A stretch of DNA of 60,241 nucleotides from Coraliomargarita sp. (GTDB taxonomy: Bacteria > Verrucomicrobiota > Verrucomicrobiia > Opitutales > UBA953), in contig JAHEJL010000007.1 in assembly GCA_024638885.1 (NCBI GenBank), positions 1 to 60,241 of the forward strand, written 5' to 3'. Under the pieces are notes generated by a model. It was not told the origin of the DNA and did no database searches. It worked only from the letters and a program-made list of their open reading frames with translations. Of the stretch, positions 34,251 through 45,208 are shown piece by piece (position 1 is the stretch's first letter; each line of letters opens with the position of its first letter). Position numbers and translations under genes: made by a program.

Positions 34251-35330
34251 ATGAGCAAGCCCCCCATCCGAGTCCTCTGCGTCGGCGCCGGTCACATGGG
34301 CCGTTCGCACGCCTTGGCTTATCATAAGCTGCCCGGTTTCCAGATCGTCGGCCTGGTCACCCGCTCCGCGGATTCCCGCGCCAAGCTGAACGCCGAACTC
34401 GGCGGCGGTTATGCCGAATACGGCGATTTCCATGCCGCGCTCAAGGCGACCAAGCCCGACGCGGTCTCGATCTCCAGCTATCCCGACACGCACGCCGAAT
34501 ACGCCGTCGCCGCGTTGGACGCCGGCTGCCATGTCTTCGTCGAGAAGCCCCTGGCCGTCACCGTCGCCGAGGCCGAGCAGATCGTCGCGAAGGCGAAGGC
34601 CGTGCGGCGCAAGGTCGTCATCGGCTACATCCTTCGTCACCACCCGGCCTGGACCCAGTTCATCAAGACCGTGCAGACGCTCGGCAAGCCGCTCGTCATG
34701 CGCATGAACCTCAACCAGCAGAGCTCGGGCGAGAACTGGAAGACGCACCGCGCGCTCATGCAGACCTGCAGCCCGATCGTCGACTGCGGCGTGCATTACG
34801 TCGACGTGATGTGCCTCATGACCGGCAGCCGTCCGGTACGCGTGTCCGGCATCGGCGCCCGCCTCTCCGACGAGCTCCCCGCGGGCATGGTCAACTACGG
34901 CCACCTGCAGGTCACCTTCGCCGACGGTTCGGTCGGCTGGTATGAGGCCGGCTGGGGTCCGATGATGTCCGAAGAGGCGTTCTTCGTGAAGGATGTCGTC
35001 GGCCCGAAAGGCTCCGTCACCATCGTCGCCGGCAAGGGCGCGCAGGAAGGCAACTCGGCCGACGTCGACGGGCACACCGGCGCCCAGGCGCTCAAGGTCC
35101 ACCACGCGGCGCTCGGGGCGGACGGCAAGTTCGCCAAGCCCGACCAGCTCGTGCCGACCGAGGCCGACCCCGGCCATGACGGCCTCTGCGAACGCGAGCA
35201 GGCCTATTTCGAGAAAGCCATCCGCGAGGACATCGACCTGACCGCCCACATGGATGACGCCGTCAACTCGATGCGCATCGTCGCCGCGGCGGACCAGTCG
35301 TTCCGCGAAGGCCGTACCATCAACCTCTGA
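34251..35330 (+). CDS. Gfo/Idh/MocA-family oxidoreductase
   Basis: A 359-aa NAD(P)-dependent oxidoreductase. The N-terminal Rossmann domain carries CVGAGHMGRSHALAY, and EKPLAVTVAEAE contains the family's EKP motif; the C-terminal alpha/beta domain has DCGVHYVDVM, where the His/Asp pair is catalytic in many members. Substrates of the family are sugars, inositols or other polyols. It is 6 bp upstream of a gluconokinase gene, which suggests that both serve a sugar-acid or polyol route. Cytoplasmic; no signal peptide. Confidence 0.88.
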   Translation: MSKPPIRVLCVGAGHMGRSHALAYHKLPGFQIVGLVTRSADSRAKLNAELGGGYAEYGDFHAALKATKPDAVSISSYPDTHAEYAVAALDAGCHVFVEKPLAVTVAEAEQIVAKAKAVRRKVVIGYILRHHPAWTQFIKTVQTLGKPLVMRMNLNQQSSGENWKTHRALMQTCSPIVDCGVHYVDVMCLMTGSRPVRVSGIGARLSDELPAGMVNYGHLQVTFADGSVGWYEAGWGPMMSEEAFFVKDVVGPKGSVTIVAGKGAQEGNSADVDGHTGAQALKVHHAALGADGKFAKPDQLVPTEADPGHDGLCEREQAYFEKAIREDIDLTAHMDDAVNSMRIVAAADQSFREGRTINL

Positions 35331-35336
35331 GCGGCG

Positions 35337-35849
35337 ATGGCGCATCCTAACCTCGTCTTCATGGGCGTCTCCGGCTGCGGCAAGAGCACCGTCGCGGAGC
35401 TGTATGCGCAACGCACCGGCGCGACGCTGATCGAGGCCGACCTTTTCCATCCGCCGGAGAACATCGCGAAGATGAGCGCCGGCACGCCGCTGACCGACGC
35501 CGATCGCGCAGGCTGGCTCGCCGCGATGGCCGCCCGTCTCGCCGAAGGCAAGGCCCGCGGCGAAGCGATGGCCGTCACCTGCTCGGCCCTCAAGAAGGCC
35601 TATCGCGACCGCCTACGCGCAGGCGACCCCGATCTCTTCTTCGTGTTCCTCGACGGCAGCCAGGAGCTCCTGCAGGCGCGTCTCGATGCCCGCAAGGGGC
35701 ACTTCATGCCGCCCGGCCTGCTGGGCAGCCAGCTCGCCACGCTCGAACGCCCGAACCTCGCCACGGAGAAGTGCCTGCACGTCAGCATCGCCCTCTCGCC
35801 GGAGCAGATTTGCGCGACCGTCGGCGTGGCCATGCGCCGCTTCGCCTGA
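35337..35849 (+). CDS. gntK: Gluconokinase (GntK family)
   Basis: A 170-aa shikimate-kinase-like enzyme that phosphorylates D-gluconate to 6-phosphogluconate. The P-loop is FMGVSGCGKSTVAE at the N terminus; EADLFHPPENIAKMSAGTPLTDADRAGWL, split here only for reading, is the GntK substrate-binding block, and the CSALKKAYRD motif follows. Length matches. It is translationally close to the Gfo/Idh gene (6 bp) and ends at a hairpin terminator. The product would enter the pentose phosphate or Entner-Doudoroff pathway. Confidence 0.92.
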   Translation: MAHPNLVFMGVSGCGKSTVAELYAQRTGATLIEADLFHPPENIAKMSAGTPLTDADRAGWLAAMAARLAEGKARGEAMAVTCSALKKAYRDRLRAGDPDLFFVFLDGSQELLQARLDARKGHFMPPGLLGSQLATLERPNLATEKCLHVSIALSPEQICATVGVAMRRFA

Positions 35850-35855
35850 AAAGCA

Positions 35856-35880
35856 GAAGGCCCGCTTTCGCGGGCCTTCG
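35856..35880. terminator. Hairpin between convergent genes
   Basis: GAAGGCCCGC (35856-35865) pairs perfectly with GCGGGCCTTC (35870-35879) around loop TTTC. It separates the convergent gluconokinase and ThuA genes. The 3' side lacks a pure T run, but the stem is strong. Confidence 0.75.
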
Positions 35881-35901
35881 TCGTTCAGGTAAGCGGGACG
35901 C

Positions 35902-36951
35902 TTACTTCTTCCAGACGACCTTGGCGGGCTCGATGACGCTCGTCTTGTCGAGGGTCGGGAAGCCTTCCGGGACGGGCAGGGTGACCTTGCCGGTCGCGGC
36001 CCACTCGGTGGAGCGGGCGAGGATGGTCTGGAAGCCGACGCAGTGGAGGGCGTCGAAGCTCGTGTCGCCGACCCAGAGGTGGCCCATCGAGGTGGTCACG
36101 ACGCGACCCTTGTTGAAGGGAGCGTACCAGACCATCGGCTCATGCATGTCGGTGCCGCCGGTCTCGGGCTTGGAGTAGGAGCTGGAGAGGACGTGCATAT
36201 GGTCGGCGCTGCCGCGCATGCGACCGTAGAGTTCGTCGGTGGCATGGAGCCACTCGGCCGGGAGGCCCTGCATGATCGGGTGGGCGGCGTCGCGGGTCTT
36301 GAGCGTGAAGGCGTGCTTGGAGCCGTGGCCGGAGCCGAAACCCTTCGTGGTGATCTTCTCGTCGGCGTCGACGAGCGCGACGGCCTTGCCGGTCTTGTCG
36401 TCGACCGCGATGCGGCTGCCGAAGTTGGCGCCGCGCCAGCCGGCGCAGATCATCTCGTTGAAGTTATCCCAGCCGGTGAAGGCGTTGTTGGCGGCGTGGA
36501 CGTTGACGAGACCGCCGCCGTTCATGACGAACTCGGTGAAGGCATCCTTCATGGCGGAGCCCCATTCCGGGCCGTTGTAATGGTTCACGATGACCTGGTA
36601 GTCGGAGAACTTCGGCGCCCACTTTTCCCATTCGGCGGCGTGGGCCTGGTTGAAGGCGGCCTCTTCGGCGTTCCAGGCCTTCATCGCGGCGTCGAAGGCC
36701 TTCTTGGCGGCGGCGTCGCCGGCCTTGGGCTTGCCCGGCTTCGGCTTGGTGAAGCCGGCAGGGGCGGTCGAGACCGTCACGGTGAAGAGGCCGGTCGCTT
36801 CGAGGGTGGCCTTGGTCGACTCGGTCGTGCGGGCCCAGTCGTGGTTGTTGCGGCCGTCGAGGATGAGGACGCGGATCTTCTCGGCCGCGCCGAGGGGCAG
36901 GGCGAGGAGGGCGAGCAGGCAGACGAGCCCGAGCTTGTGCAGGGATTTCAT
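35902..36951 (-). CDS. Exported ThuA-domain protein
   Basis: A 349-aa exported protein with a class I glutamine-amidotransferase-like ThuA fold. The signal peptide (LGLVCLLALLALPLGAA) is followed by RVLILDGRNNHDW, YQVIVNHYNGPEWG, FVMNGGGLVNVHAANNAF, and HPIMQGLPAEWLHATDELY, all typical ThuA blocks. The Lys/Pro/Ala-rich insert near residues 65-100 is unusual. ThuA proteins occur in trehalose and sugar-utilisation loci and abundantly in Verrucomicrobia and Planctomycetes, often exported; the biochemical function is unclear. The start is supported by the signal peptide. Confidence 0.88.
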   Translation of the reverse strand: MKSLHKLGLVCLLALLALPLGAAEKIRVLILDGRNNHDWARTTESTKATLEATGLFTVTVSTAPAGFTKPKPGKPKAGDAAAKKAFDAAMKAWNAEEAAFNQAHAAEWEKWAPKFSDYQVIVNHYNGPEWGSAMKDAFTEFVMNGGGLVNVHAANNAFTGWDNFNEMICAGWRGANFGSRIAVDDKTGKAVALVDADEKITTKGFGSGHGSKHAFTLKTRDAAHPIMQGLPAEWLHATDELYGRMRGSADHMHVLSSSYSKPETGGTDMHEPMVWYAPFNKGRVVTTSMGHLWVGDTSFDALHCVGFQTILARSTEWAATGKVTLPVPEGFPTLDKTSVIEPAKVVWKK

Positions 36952-36998
36952 GGGGAGGCCCTCATTGGAGGCATTTCCCGGGGGCGGGCGAGCGTTTT

Positions 36999-38519
36999 TC
37001 AGGAACGGTCCAGGGAGCGGTAATGGATCGCCTCCAAAAGGTGGGCGGTGGCGATCCGGTCGGCGCCGGCGAGGTCGGCGATGGTGCGGGCCACGCGGAG
37101 GATACGGTCGTACGCGCGGGCGGAGAGGCCGAGCTTCTCCATGGCCTGCTGGAGGAGGTCGCCTTGGGCTTTTTCCAAGGCGCAATATTCCCGCAGCTCC
37201 CGGCCGCCCAGCAACGCGTTGCAGCCGCCGGTCCGGTTGGCGAAGCGGAGCCGTTGCCGGGCCCGCGCCGTCTCGACGCGCGCCCGGATCGCGGCGGACG
37301 GTTCGCCGGGAGCGGCGTCGCGGAGTTCCTCCAAGGTGAGCGCAGGCGCTTCGACCTGGATGTCGATACGGTCGAAGAGCGGGCCGGAGATCTTGCCGCG
37401 GTATTTCCGCACCTGCATCGGCGAGCAGCGGCACTCGCGCCGGCGGTCGCCGAGGTGGCCGCAAGGGCATGGGTTCATCGCGGCGACGAGCATCAGCCGC
37501 GAGGGCAGGGTGACCTTGGCCGCGGCCCGCGAGACGGTGACCTGTCCGTCTTCGAGCGGTTGCCGCATCACCTCGAGCGCGGAACGTCGGAACTCCGGCA
37601 ACTCATCGAGGAAGAGCACGCCGAGATGCGCCAGCGAGACTTCGCCCGGTCCGGGGATGCTGCCGCCGCCGATGAGGCCGATGTCGCTGATGGTGTGGTG
37701 CGGCGAACGGAAAGGCCTGAGCCAGCCCCTGCGCCCGTCGGTCAACGTCGTGCCCGCGGCCGAATGCACCCCGAGGATCTCGAGGAACTCTTCGGCGTCG
37801 GGCCGCGGCAGGATGGTCGGGATGCGTTTCGCTATGAGCGACTTGCCCGAACCCGGCGGGCCGATCATCAGCAGGTTGTGTCCGCCGGCCGCGGCGACCT
37901 CGACGGCTCGGCGGATCGCGGCCTGGCCTTTGACTTCGGCGAAGTCCGGCTGGTCCTCCGGCACCATTGCTTCCACCGCGGGCGCCGTCAGCGGGGCGAC
38001 CTGCTTTTCGCCGGTGAGGAAGCGCAGGGCCCCGTCGAGCGTGTCCGCCGGGATCGCCTCGATGCCGCCGACGAGCGCGGCCTCCTCCGCGGAGGCGCGG
38101 GGCAGGATGACGCCGCGGAGTCCGGCCTTGCGCGCGAGGATGGCCATCGCCACGCCGCCGCGCACGGGACGCGTCGCGCCGCTGAGGCCGAGTTCGCCGG
38201 CGATGAGGTAGTGCTTCAGGAACGCGCGATCGAGTTGGCCGGTCGACGCCGCGATGCCGAGCGCGATGGGCAGGTCGTAGATTGCGCCCTCCTTCTTCAG
38301 GTCGCCCGGCGCGAGGTTGATCGTCGTGCGGGTCTCCGGCAGGCGGAGGCCGCTGTTCTGGAGCGCCGACTGGACCCGCTCCTCGGATTCCTTCACCGCG
38401 GCATCCGGCAGGCCGACCAGCCAGAGGCCGAACTCGCCCATCTCGCCCGAGTTGACCTCGATCTCGACGGGGACGGCTTCGACGCCGACCAAGGCGGCCG
38501 AACGGATGACGGAGAGCAT
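36999..38519 (-). CDS. comM: YifB/ComM-family Mg-chelatase-like AAA+ ATPase
   Basis: A 506-aa cytoplasmic hexameric helicase. The N-terminal Lon-S5-like domain carries [15 protein letters not shown] and [15 protein letters not shown]; the AAA+ core has Walker [14 protein letters not shown] and Walker [12 protein letters not shown]; the C-terminal Mg-chelatase domain has [13 protein letters not shown]. In naturally competent bacteria ComM drives branch migration of incoming DNA during recombination; it is widespread also where competence is unproven. Full length. It is divergent from the DUF1592 gene with a 135-bp spacer showing no clear promoter. Confidence 0.93.
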   Translation of the reverse strand: MLSVIRSAALVGVEAVPVEIEVNSGEMGEFGLWLVGLPDAAVKESEERVQSALQNSGLRLPETRTTINLAPGDLKKEGAIYDLPIALGIAASTGQLDRAFLKHYLIAGELGLSGATRPVRGGVAMAILARKAGLRGVILPRASAEEAALVGGIEAIPADTLDGALRFLTGEKQVAPLTAPAVEAMVPEDQPDFAEVKGQAAIRRAVEVAAAGGHNLLMIGPPGSGKSLIAKRIPTILPRPDAEEFLEILGVHSAAGTTLTDGRRGWLRPFRSPHHTISDIGLIGGGSIPGPGEVSLAHLGVLFLDELPEFRRSALEVMRQPLEDGQVTVSRAAAKVTLPSRLMLVAAMNPCPCGHLGDRRRECRCSPMQVRKYRGKISGPLFDRIDIQVEAPALTLEELRDAAPGEPSAAIRARVETARARQRLRFANRTGGCNALLGGRELREYCALEKAQGDLLQQAMEKLGLSARAYDRILRVARTIADLAGADRIATAHLLEAIHYRSLDRS

Positions 38520-38654
38520 GCCGCAGGGCAGGGGGAATCGGAAGGGGGCACAACCCCCGACGTTTAGGGCCTAAATCTCGGCAGAACTGCCCATTGCTGG
38601 GTGGTTTACCTTGGCAACCCTTCGGGGCTTCGGCTGTCTCAATGGCTGCCTTTC

Positions 38655-41216
38655 ATGACTTTCCGTCCCCTCATCCTCCTGCTGGTCGCCCCTTTGGCCG
38701 GTTTCGGCGCCGTCGCTCCGTTCCTGGAGAAGCACTGCGTCGAGTGCCATGATGCCGACGCCAAGAAAGGCGGCCTCGACCTGACCGCCCTCAAGTCCGA
38801 CCTGTCCGACCGCAAGAGCTTCGAGACCTGGGTCAAGGTCTTCGACCGGACCGCCAGCGGCGAGATGCCGCCGAAGAAGAAGGCGCGTCCGGACGCCGCG
38901 CAGCAGTCCGCCTACCTCGGCGACCTTTCCGCCCTCCTGCTCCGGAGCGACGCCGCCCGGATCGCGGCGCAAGGCCGCACGGTCGAGCGACGGATGAACC
39001 GCTTCGAGTATGAGAACGCCGTGCGCGACCTCCTGCAGGCGCCTTGGCTCGACCTCAAGGAGATCCTGCCTGAGGACACCGAAGCGTTCCGTTTCAACAA
39101 GACCGGCCAGGCGCTCGACGTCTCGCACGTGCAGCTGCAGCGCTACCTGACGGCCGCGGAAGAAGGCCTGAAGTCCGCCTTCCTTTCCTCCGTCGAGAAG
39201 CCGGACGCCTCGCCGAAGCGTTACTATGCGCGCCAGCAGGGCAGCTACACCGGCAAGATGAAGTTCTCGGAGTTCAACATGTCGCCCGAGCGCGCGACGT
39301 TCCCGACGCTCGGTTTCGCCGGCCAGCCCGCGGTCCGCCGTGGCGAAGCGCCGATGACCGTCGGCAAGGCCAACCCGAAGGTGCGCGACGAGGAAGGCGT
39401 GGGCGTGGTGCACGGCGCCTATGAGCCGGTCGAACCCAACTTCGGGACGTTCCGTGCGCCGACCGCCGGACGATACAAGCTCAAGCTGTGCGGTCATTCC
39501 GTGTGGGTCGGCCCCGGCAAGCCCACGGGCAAGGGCCCGGCCCGCTGGTATATCCCGGACCTCGACGATATCTCCAAGGGCCGTCGTCCTGAGCCGGTCA
39601 CGGTGTATGCCCTGACGCCCCCGCGCGTGCTGCGTCGCATCGGCAACGTCGACTTCAATCCGGATCCGACCGTCAACGAGCTCGATGTCGTGCTCAAGGC
39701 GGGCGAAAGCATCCAGATCGACACCGTCCGTTTCTATCGTTCGCGCCCGGGCGCCAGCCGCGCCCAGAATCCGCTCGCGACCCCCGAAGGCCAGCCCGGC
39801 CTCGTGATGCGCTGGATCGAGGTCGAAGGCCCGCTGGCTCCGCAGTGGCCCGCCGCGCCCTACGCCGTGCTCTTCGACAACCTGCCGCCGAAGCGCGCCG
39901 TGGGTTCGCCCCTCCGTTATGACGTCGAGACGGCGGATGCTCCGAAGGACGCCGAGCGCCTGCTGCGTCGTTTCGTGAAGCAGGCCTACCGCACGCCGGT
40001 GTCGTCGCAGGAAGAAGTCCGCTTCCTCCCGGTGATCCTCGGCGCGATGAAGTCCGGCAGCACCTTCGCCGAGGCGATGCTCGCCGGTTATACCGCGGTG
40101 CTCTGCTCGCCTACCTATCTCTACCTGCAGGAGAAGCCCGGCCGCCTGGACGACCATGCCCTGGCCGCCCGCCTGGCCTACTTCCTGTGGAATTCGCCGC
40201 CCGACGCCCAGCTGCGTTCCCTGGCCGCCGCCGGCACGTTGCATGAACCGAAGGTCCTGCGCGCGCAGACCGAGCGCCTGCTCGCCGATCCGCGCTCGGC
40301 CCGCTTCGTCGACACCTTCACCGACTACTGGCTCGACCTGCGCAAGGCCGGCGCCAACGACCCGGACAACCTCCTCTATCCGGACTACTATCTCGACGAC
40401 CATCTCGTCGAATCGGCCCGTGACGAAAGCCATGCGACCTTCGCCGAACTGCTCCGCGGCAACCTGCCGGCCCGCACCATCGTCGACGCCGACTTCGTCT
40501 TCGTGAACGAGCGCCTCGCGAACCTCTATCAGCTGCCGCCCGTGGCCGGCGCGAAGCTCCAGAAGGTCACCTTGCCCAAGGACAGCGTCCGCGGCGGCTT
40601 CATGACGCAGGCGGCCGTGCTCAAGGTCACCGCCAACGGCACGACCACCTCGCCGGTCACCCGCGGTGCCTGGATCATGGAGCGTGTGCTCGGCCGCAAG
40701 CCGCCGCCCCCGCCCGCCAGCGTCCCGGCCGTCGAGCCCGATACCCGCGGCGCGGTCACCATCCGTCAGCAGCTCGAGAAGCATCGCAAGCTGGAGTCCT
40801 GCTCCGCCTGTCACACCAAGATCGACCCGCCAGGCTTCGCGTTGGAAAGCTTCGACGTCATGGGCGGCTTCCGCGACCGCTACCGCGCGCTCGACGGCAA
40901 GACCCCGGAAGTCGGCATCGGCAAGAACGGCCAGAAGTACGCCTTCCACAACGCCCTCGCGGTCGAAGCGTATGGCGAGCTCGACGGCAAGAAGTTCAAG
41001 GACATCCGCGAGTTCAAGCAGATCGTCGCCGCCGACGAGCGTCAGCTCGCGCGCAACCTCATCGGCCAGCTGACCGTCTTCGCGACCGGCTCCCCGGTCG
41101 GTTTCGCCGACCGTCCGAAGGTCGAGGCCGTCCTCGATCAGGTCAAAGACGGCCATTATGGCGTCCGTGACCTCGTCCACGGGCTTGTTTCCAGCGACCT
41201 TTTCCTTAACAAGTAA
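38655..41216 (+). CDS. Exported DUF1592/DUF1588 cytochrome-type protein
   Basis: An 853-aa exported protein of the planctomycete/verrucomicrobial cytochrome c-domain families. A signal peptide ([15 protein letters not shown]) leads directly to the heme-binding HCVECHD motif and GEMPPKK, the axial-Met region. The DUF1587, DUF1592, DUF1588 and DUF1585 blocks follow in order ([48 protein letters not shown]), with a second heme motif [16 protein letters not shown] near residue 715. Function is unproven; it is almost always encoded next to a DUF1552 protein, as here 10 bp downstream. The two probably act as a periplasmic redox pair. ATG 38655 was chosen for the signal peptide. Confidence 0.9.
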   Translation: MTFRPLILLLVAPLAGFGAVAPFLEKHCVECHDADAKKGGLDLTALKSDLSDRKSFETWVKVFDRTASGEMPPKKKARPDAAQQSAYLGDLSALLLRSDAARIAAQGRTVERRMNRFEYENAVRDLLQAPWLDLKEILPEDTEAFRFNKTGQALDVSHVQLQRYLTAAEEGLKSAFLSSVEKPDASPKRYYARQQGSYTGKMKFSEFNMSPERATFPTLGFAGQPAVRRGEAPMTVGKANPKVRDEEGVGVVHGAYEPVEPNFGTFRAPTAGRYKLKLCGHSVWVGPGKPTGKGPARWYIPDLDDISKGRRPEPVTVYALTPPRVLRRIGNVDFNPDPTVNELDVVLKAGESIQIDTVRFYRSRPGASRAQNPLATPEGQPGLVMRWIEVEGPLAPQWPAAPYAVLFDNLPPKRAVGSPLRYDVETADAPKDAERLLRRFVKQAYRTPVSSQEEVRFLPVILGAMKSGSTFAEAMLAGYTAVLCSPTYLYLQEKPGRLDDHALAARLAYFLWNSPPDAQLRSLAAAGTLHEPKVLRAQTERLLADPRSARFVDTFTDYWLDLRKAGANDPDNLLYPDYYLDDHLVESARDESHATFAELLRGNLPARTIVDADFVFVNERLANLYQLPPVAGAKLQKVTLPKDSVRGGFMTQAAVLKVTANGTTTSPVTRGAWIMERVLGRKPPPPPASVPAVEPDTRGAVTIRQQLEKHRKLESCSACHTKIDPPGFALESFDVMGGFRDRYRALDGKTPEVGIGKNGQKYAFHNALAVEAYGELDGKKFKDIREFKQIVAADERQLARNLIGQLTVFATGSPVGFADRPKVEAVLDQVKDGHYGVRDLVHGLVSSDLFLNK

Positions 41217-41226
41217 TCTTATCCCC

Positions 41227-42570
41227 ATGTCCGCCCCTTCGTCCCTGAATCCGGCCAACGCCCCGTATGTCGCCTTCAAGCGCGCCGTCTCCCGACGTCG
41301 CTTCCTGGCCGGCACCGGTGTCCTCCTCGCCTTGCCGATGCTCGACGCGATGACCCCGGCCTTCGCGGCCGCCGCGCCGACGACCACCAAGCCGCGCCGC
41401 ATGCTGGGCATCTGCAACAACCTTGGCCTGGTGCCCGACTACTTCTTCCCGACCGGCAAGGGCAAGGACTACAAGGCTTCGCCCTACCTCGAGCTGCTGA
41501 AGGCGCATCGTAACGACTTCAGCGTCTTCTCGGGCGTGTCGCACCCCGACGTCGACGGCGGCCACCCGGCGGACAACTGCTTCCTGACCGCCGCCCCGCA
41601 CCCGAGCAGCGGCGGCTTCCGCAACACGATCTCCCTCGATCAGTTCATGGCCGAGCGCATCGGTCACCTGACCCGTTTCCCGTCGATGACCCTGGGCGTC
41701 AACTGCGCCCGCGGTTCCCGCAGCCTTTCCTGGACGGCCGGCGGCGTGATGATCCCGACCGAAGAGAAGGCCTCGGAAGTCTTCCGCAAGATGTTCATGG
41801 GCGGTTCCGCCGCCGAAGTGCAGGCCCAGGAGCGCCGCCTCCAGCTCGGCCAGAGCATCCTGGACGCCGTCGGCGGCCAGGCCGGCGAACTGCGTCGTTC
41901 CATGGGCGCGCAGGATCGTGACCGTCTCGACCAGTATTTCACCAGCGTCCGCGAACTCGAGCAGCGCATGCAGATGTCGAAGGAGTGGGAGAAGAAGCCC
42001 CGTCCGGTCGCCAAGACCTCCGCACCCCTCGATCCGAGCAGCCCCAAGGAGTACATGGACAAGGTCCGCCTGATGTACGACATGGCCCGCCTCTGTTTCG
42101 AGACCGACTCCTCGCGCGCCGTCACGCTCATGCTGGACAGCGTCAACACGCCCGCCCTCGACATCGACCACGTCCACACGACGACCGACGGCTATCACAG
42201 CCTTTCGCACCACGGCCGCTCGGCCAAGAAGCTCGCGCAGCTCAAGGACATCGACAGCATGCACATGCGCCTGCTCGCGAAGCTCATGGACGACCTCAAG
42301 GCCTCCAAGGAGGACGGTGCGCCGCTCCTGGACCGCACGATGATCCTCTACGGCAGCAATCTCGGCAACGCCAGCGCCCACACGACGACCAACCTGCCGA
42401 CCCTGTTCATGGGCGGCGGCTTCAATCACGGCCAGCACCACGTCTTCGACACCGAGCACAACTACCCGCTGCCGAACCTCTTCGTCTCGATGCTCCAGCG
42501 CATGGGCATCGACGCCGACAAGTTCGCGTCGTCGACCGGTTCGATGCGCGGGCTGAACCTCGTCGGCTAA
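41227..42570 (+). CDS. DUF1552 protein with Tat signal
   Basis: A 447-aa protein exported folded through the Tat pathway: [19 protein letters not shown] is a twin-arginine signal at residues 21-39. The DUF1552 body ([61 protein letters not shown]) resembles DUF1501/alkaline-phosphatase-superfamily proteins. No catalytic function is established. It follows the DUF1592 gene by 10 bp and is its regular genomic partner. The Tat signal implies a cofactor or folding before export. The start ATG is preceded by CCCC. Confidence 0.9.
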   Translation: MSAPSSLNPANAPYVAFKRAVSRRRFLAGTGVLLALPMLDAMTPAFAAAAPTTTKPRRMLGICNNLGLVPDYFFPTGKGKDYKASPYLELLKAHRNDFSVFSGVSHPDVDGGHPADNCFLTAAPHPSSGGFRNTISLDQFMAERIGHLTRFPSMTLGVNCARGSRSLSWTAGGVMIPTEEKASEVFRKMFMGGSAAEVQAQERRLQLGQSILDAVGGQAGELRRSMGAQDRDRLDQYFTSVRELEQRMQMSKEWEKKPRPVAKTSAPLDPSSPKEYMDKVRLMYDMARLCFETDSSRAVTLMLDSVNTPALDIDHVHTTTDGYHSLSHHGRSAKKLAQLKDIDSMHMRLLAKLMDDLKASKEDGAPLLDRTMILYGSNLGNASAHTTTNLPTLFMGGGFNHGQHHVFDTEHNYPLPNLFVSMLQRMGIDADKFASSTGSMRGLNLVG

Positions 42571-42582
42571 GGCCGGCGGGGC

Positions 42583-45156
42583 TTACTCGTCGTCATCGTC
42601 GTCGGCGTCCGGGTCGAGCTGCAGGCCGAGGGCCTTGAGCCCCTTGCCGTGGGCGCCCATGAATTCGCGCGGATAGCGTTCGCCGGGGCGGGTCTGCGCC
42701 CAGATCGCGCGGTTGAGCGTGTCGTCGTCGATGCGGTCAGGGCCGCTGAAGTCGAGCGCTTCGAACTGCGCGGTCAGGCGATCGTCCCCGAGGGGGAAGG
42801 GCGGCCAGAAGCCGGTCTTCTTCTTCGCCGCCGGGCGCTTCTCGTTGAGCTTCTGCGCCGGCGTGAGGCTGACGTAGGGCGTGAAGTCGGGTTGGGTCGT
42901 GAAGCAGTCTTCCATCGTCGGGGAGGCCGCGACCACCTGGTTCATCGGCGGGATGCCGAGGATGCGCGTCATCGTGTGCAGCACCGAAGTCTGGTTGTAG
43001 AACTTGCTGATCAGGGCGCCCTTCTTGGCATAAGGGCTGATCACGAGGCAGAAGGAGCGGTGGCCGTCGACGTGGTCGCCGCCGGTCTGCGGGTCGTCCT
43101 CGTTGACGAAGATCGCCATGTCCTTCCAGAAGCGGCTCTTCGAGAGGCCTTCGACGACGCGCCCCAAGGCGAGGTCATTGTCCGCCACGTAGGACTTGGC
43201 GGTCAGTTCGTTGGCGGTGTGGTCGTTGGGCAGGTAGATGATCGTCAGGTCCGGGAACGTCCCTTTCTTCTCCAGTGCCGCGAGGTCCTTCAGGAAGTGG
43301 TCGGCGCGGGTCTGGTCGGGGATCGCCATGTCCCAGCCGGGGTAGCCAGGGCAGCTGTAACGGCGGAGCGCGTCGATGAAGAAGGTCGTGGTGAAGGCCG
43401 TCTTGCCGCCGCCGTTCTGGCGGTCGGTGAAGAAGTCGTCGTAGGTCTTGCCCTGGAGCTTCGTGAGCTTGTCCATCTCGCCGTAGTTACGGAAAGAGCG
43501 GCCGTGCAGGAGGGCGTGGTCCCAGAGGAAGCCGCAGCCGGCGAAGAAGAGCGCGTCGGTGCCGAAATCATAGGCGCAGCGGAAGCCTACGCGGTCTTTC
43601 TCGCGGTAGGGGCCGACGATGCCTTGGTTGGCCCAGGCATGGCCGTCGGAGGAGTTCACGCCGTTGCAATAGTAGTTGTCCAGCAGCGGCCAGCGTTCGG
43701 CGATCGCATGGTGGTTAGGCGTCACTTCGCGAGGGAACAGCACGAGCTTCGGTTCGGCGTTGCCGCGTCCGATGTCGCCGAGGACCTGGTCGAAGGTCCG
43801 GTTCTCCTTGATGATGTAGACGACGTGCTTGATCGAGGAAGGCTGGCCGACTTCGGCGGGCACGGGGACCGGCGCCGCGGTGGCCGTGGTCGTCTGCGGA
43901 CCTTTGGCGTAACGGAGGGCGTGGGCGAGGTGGGCGGCGGCGCGGGCGCGGGCATCGTATGCGGCGACGGTCTTCGCATCGGTCGGGAGGGCGACCTTCT
44001 GCACGCCGTTGCGGACGTTGCCCACGAAGAGCTGGCCGTCGCGGACGCGGACGGCGCCGGGATACCAGCCGGAGGGGATGAGCTTGGGCGCGGTCCGGGG
44101 TGAGGTGAGGTCGACGCACGCGATGGCGTTGATGCCGGCGTTGGCCGCGAACAGCGTCCGGCCGTCGGCGGAGAGCGCCAGGCCGTCGGTGAGCATGCCC
44201 CAAGGCAGGTCTTGGTCCGGCTTGGTGTCCACGGTCTGCGAGACCTTGCGAAGGGCGGTGTCGATCACGCTGACGCTGTCGCCGCCGACGTTGGCGACGA
44301 AGAGGCGCTGGCGCGGGGCGTCCAGCAGGACTTCGGAAGGGTGGAGGCCGACTTCGGTGCGTCCGTTCTCGCGTAAGGAAGCCGCGCCGACCTCAACGAA
44401 GCTCAACGTGCCGCGCAGGGCGACCGTGCGTTTGTCGACCGCGACCAGCGTGCCGCCGGAAGCCTCGGCGAGGTCTTCCGCTCCCGGGGCGTTGCCGCCG
44501 AAGTTGGAGACATAGGCGGTCTTGCCGTCCGGCGATAGCGCGACGCCGTAAGGGCAGACGCCCACGCCGACGGTCGTCACGACCTTGCCCAGGGTCAGGT
44601 CGACCAAGGCGAGCTGGTTGGCCATCGAGAGGGCCACCAGCGCCTGCTTGCCGTCCGCCGTCAGGGCGATGCCCAGCGGATTCACGTTCTTCGCTCCGCC
44701 GGAGACGTCGATCGACGCGCCCCAGGTGATCTTACCATCTGCGGCGACCTTGGCCTGATAGAGGTGGGTGCGTCCGCCCGAGACGAGCACGCTGGCTCCG
44801 TCCGCCGCGACGGCGAGTCCGTGCATCGAGCCGCCTCCTTTGACGATCGGATAGTCGGCCTTCTGGATGACCTGCATCGTCGCCGCATCGAGGCTCGCGA
44901 GCACCGTGGTGGTCTTGACGAGGACGAACTTGCCGCCGCGGGCGAACTCGATGGCCAGGAGGCGACCGGGGATGTCTACCAGTTCGCCGACGGTGTCGAG
45001 CTGTTGGCCGCTGTAGACCTTCTTGTTGTCGGCCGGGCGCTCGTTCATCCACGCCTCGTCGCGCACGGGGGCGTGGCCGGAGGGCGAGGGCTTGTCGGCA
45101 CCGATGAGCGTCAGCGCGACGAAGAGGGATAGCAGGGCGGGGTGGGCCTTGTTCAT
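42583..45156 (-). CDS. Exported fusion of YncE-like beta-propeller and phosphoesterase
   Basis: An 857-aa exported protein. After the signal peptide (PALLSLFVALTLIGA), residues about 60-440 contain YVTN/YncE propeller blades (VALSPDGKTAYVSNFGGN, SVSVIDTALRKVSQTV, GLALSADGRTLFAANAG). Residues about 465-800 form a phosphoesterase of the alkaline-phosphatase superfamily: HVVYIIKENRTFDQVLGDIG, the catalytic Thr/Asn region, VNSSDGHAW, FVNEDDPQTGGDHVDGHR and VISPYAKKG. The C terminus ends in an acidic DDDDDE tail. Substrate, perhaps phospholipid or phosphate ester, is unknown. It is divergent from nagB, with a possible operator in the 136-bp spacer. Confidence 0.88.
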   Translation of the reverse strand: MNKAHPALLSLFVALTLIGADKPSPSGHAPVRDEAWMNERPADNKKVYSGQQLDTVGELVDIPGRLLAIEFARGGKFVLVKTTTVLASLDAATMQVIQKADYPIVKGGGSMHGLAVAADGASVLVSGGRTHLYQAKVAADGKITWGASIDVSGGAKNVNPLGIALTADGKQALVALSMANQLALVDLTLGKVVTTVGVGVCPYGVALSPDGKTAYVSNFGGNAPGAEDLAEASGGTLVAVDKRTVALRGTLSFVEVGAASLRENGRTEVGLHPSEVLLDAPRQRLFVANVGGDSVSVIDTALRKVSQTVDTKPDQDLPWGMLTDGLALSADGRTLFAANAGINAIACVDLTSPRTAPKLIPSGWYPGAVRVRDGQLFVGNVRNGVQKVALPTDAKTVAAYDARARAAAHLAHALRYAKGPQTTTATAAPVPVPAEVGQPSSIKHVVYIIKENRTFDQVLGDIGRGNAEPKLVLFPREVTPNHHAIAERWPLLDNYYCNGVNSSDGHAWANQGIVGPYREKDRVGFRCAYDFGTDALFFAGCGFLWDHALLHGRSFRNYGEMDKLTKLQGKTYDDFFTDRQNGGGKTAFTTTFFIDALRRYSCPGYPGWDMAIPDQTRADHFLKDLAALEKKGTFPDLTIIYLPNDHTANELTAKSYVADNDLALGRVVEGLSKSRFWKDMAIFVNEDDPQTGGDHVDGHRSFCLVISPYAKKGALISKFYNQTSVLHTMTRILGIPPMNQVVAASPTMEDCFTTQPDFTPYVSLTPAQKLNEKRPAAKKKTGFWPPFPLGDDRLTAQFEALDFSGPDRIDDDTLNRAIWAQTRPGERYPREFMGAHGKGLKALGLQLDPDADDDDDE

Positions 45157-45208
45157 GGCATACCCGTAGCGTGAGGGCGGTCCGGGGACAAGCAGGGCTC
45201 TCGGGTTT

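Noticed and set aside
38571..41420. 949-codon minus-strand frame opposite the DUF1592 gene
   Set aside because: It crosses the DUF1592/DUF1552 junction and lacks any recognisable motif.
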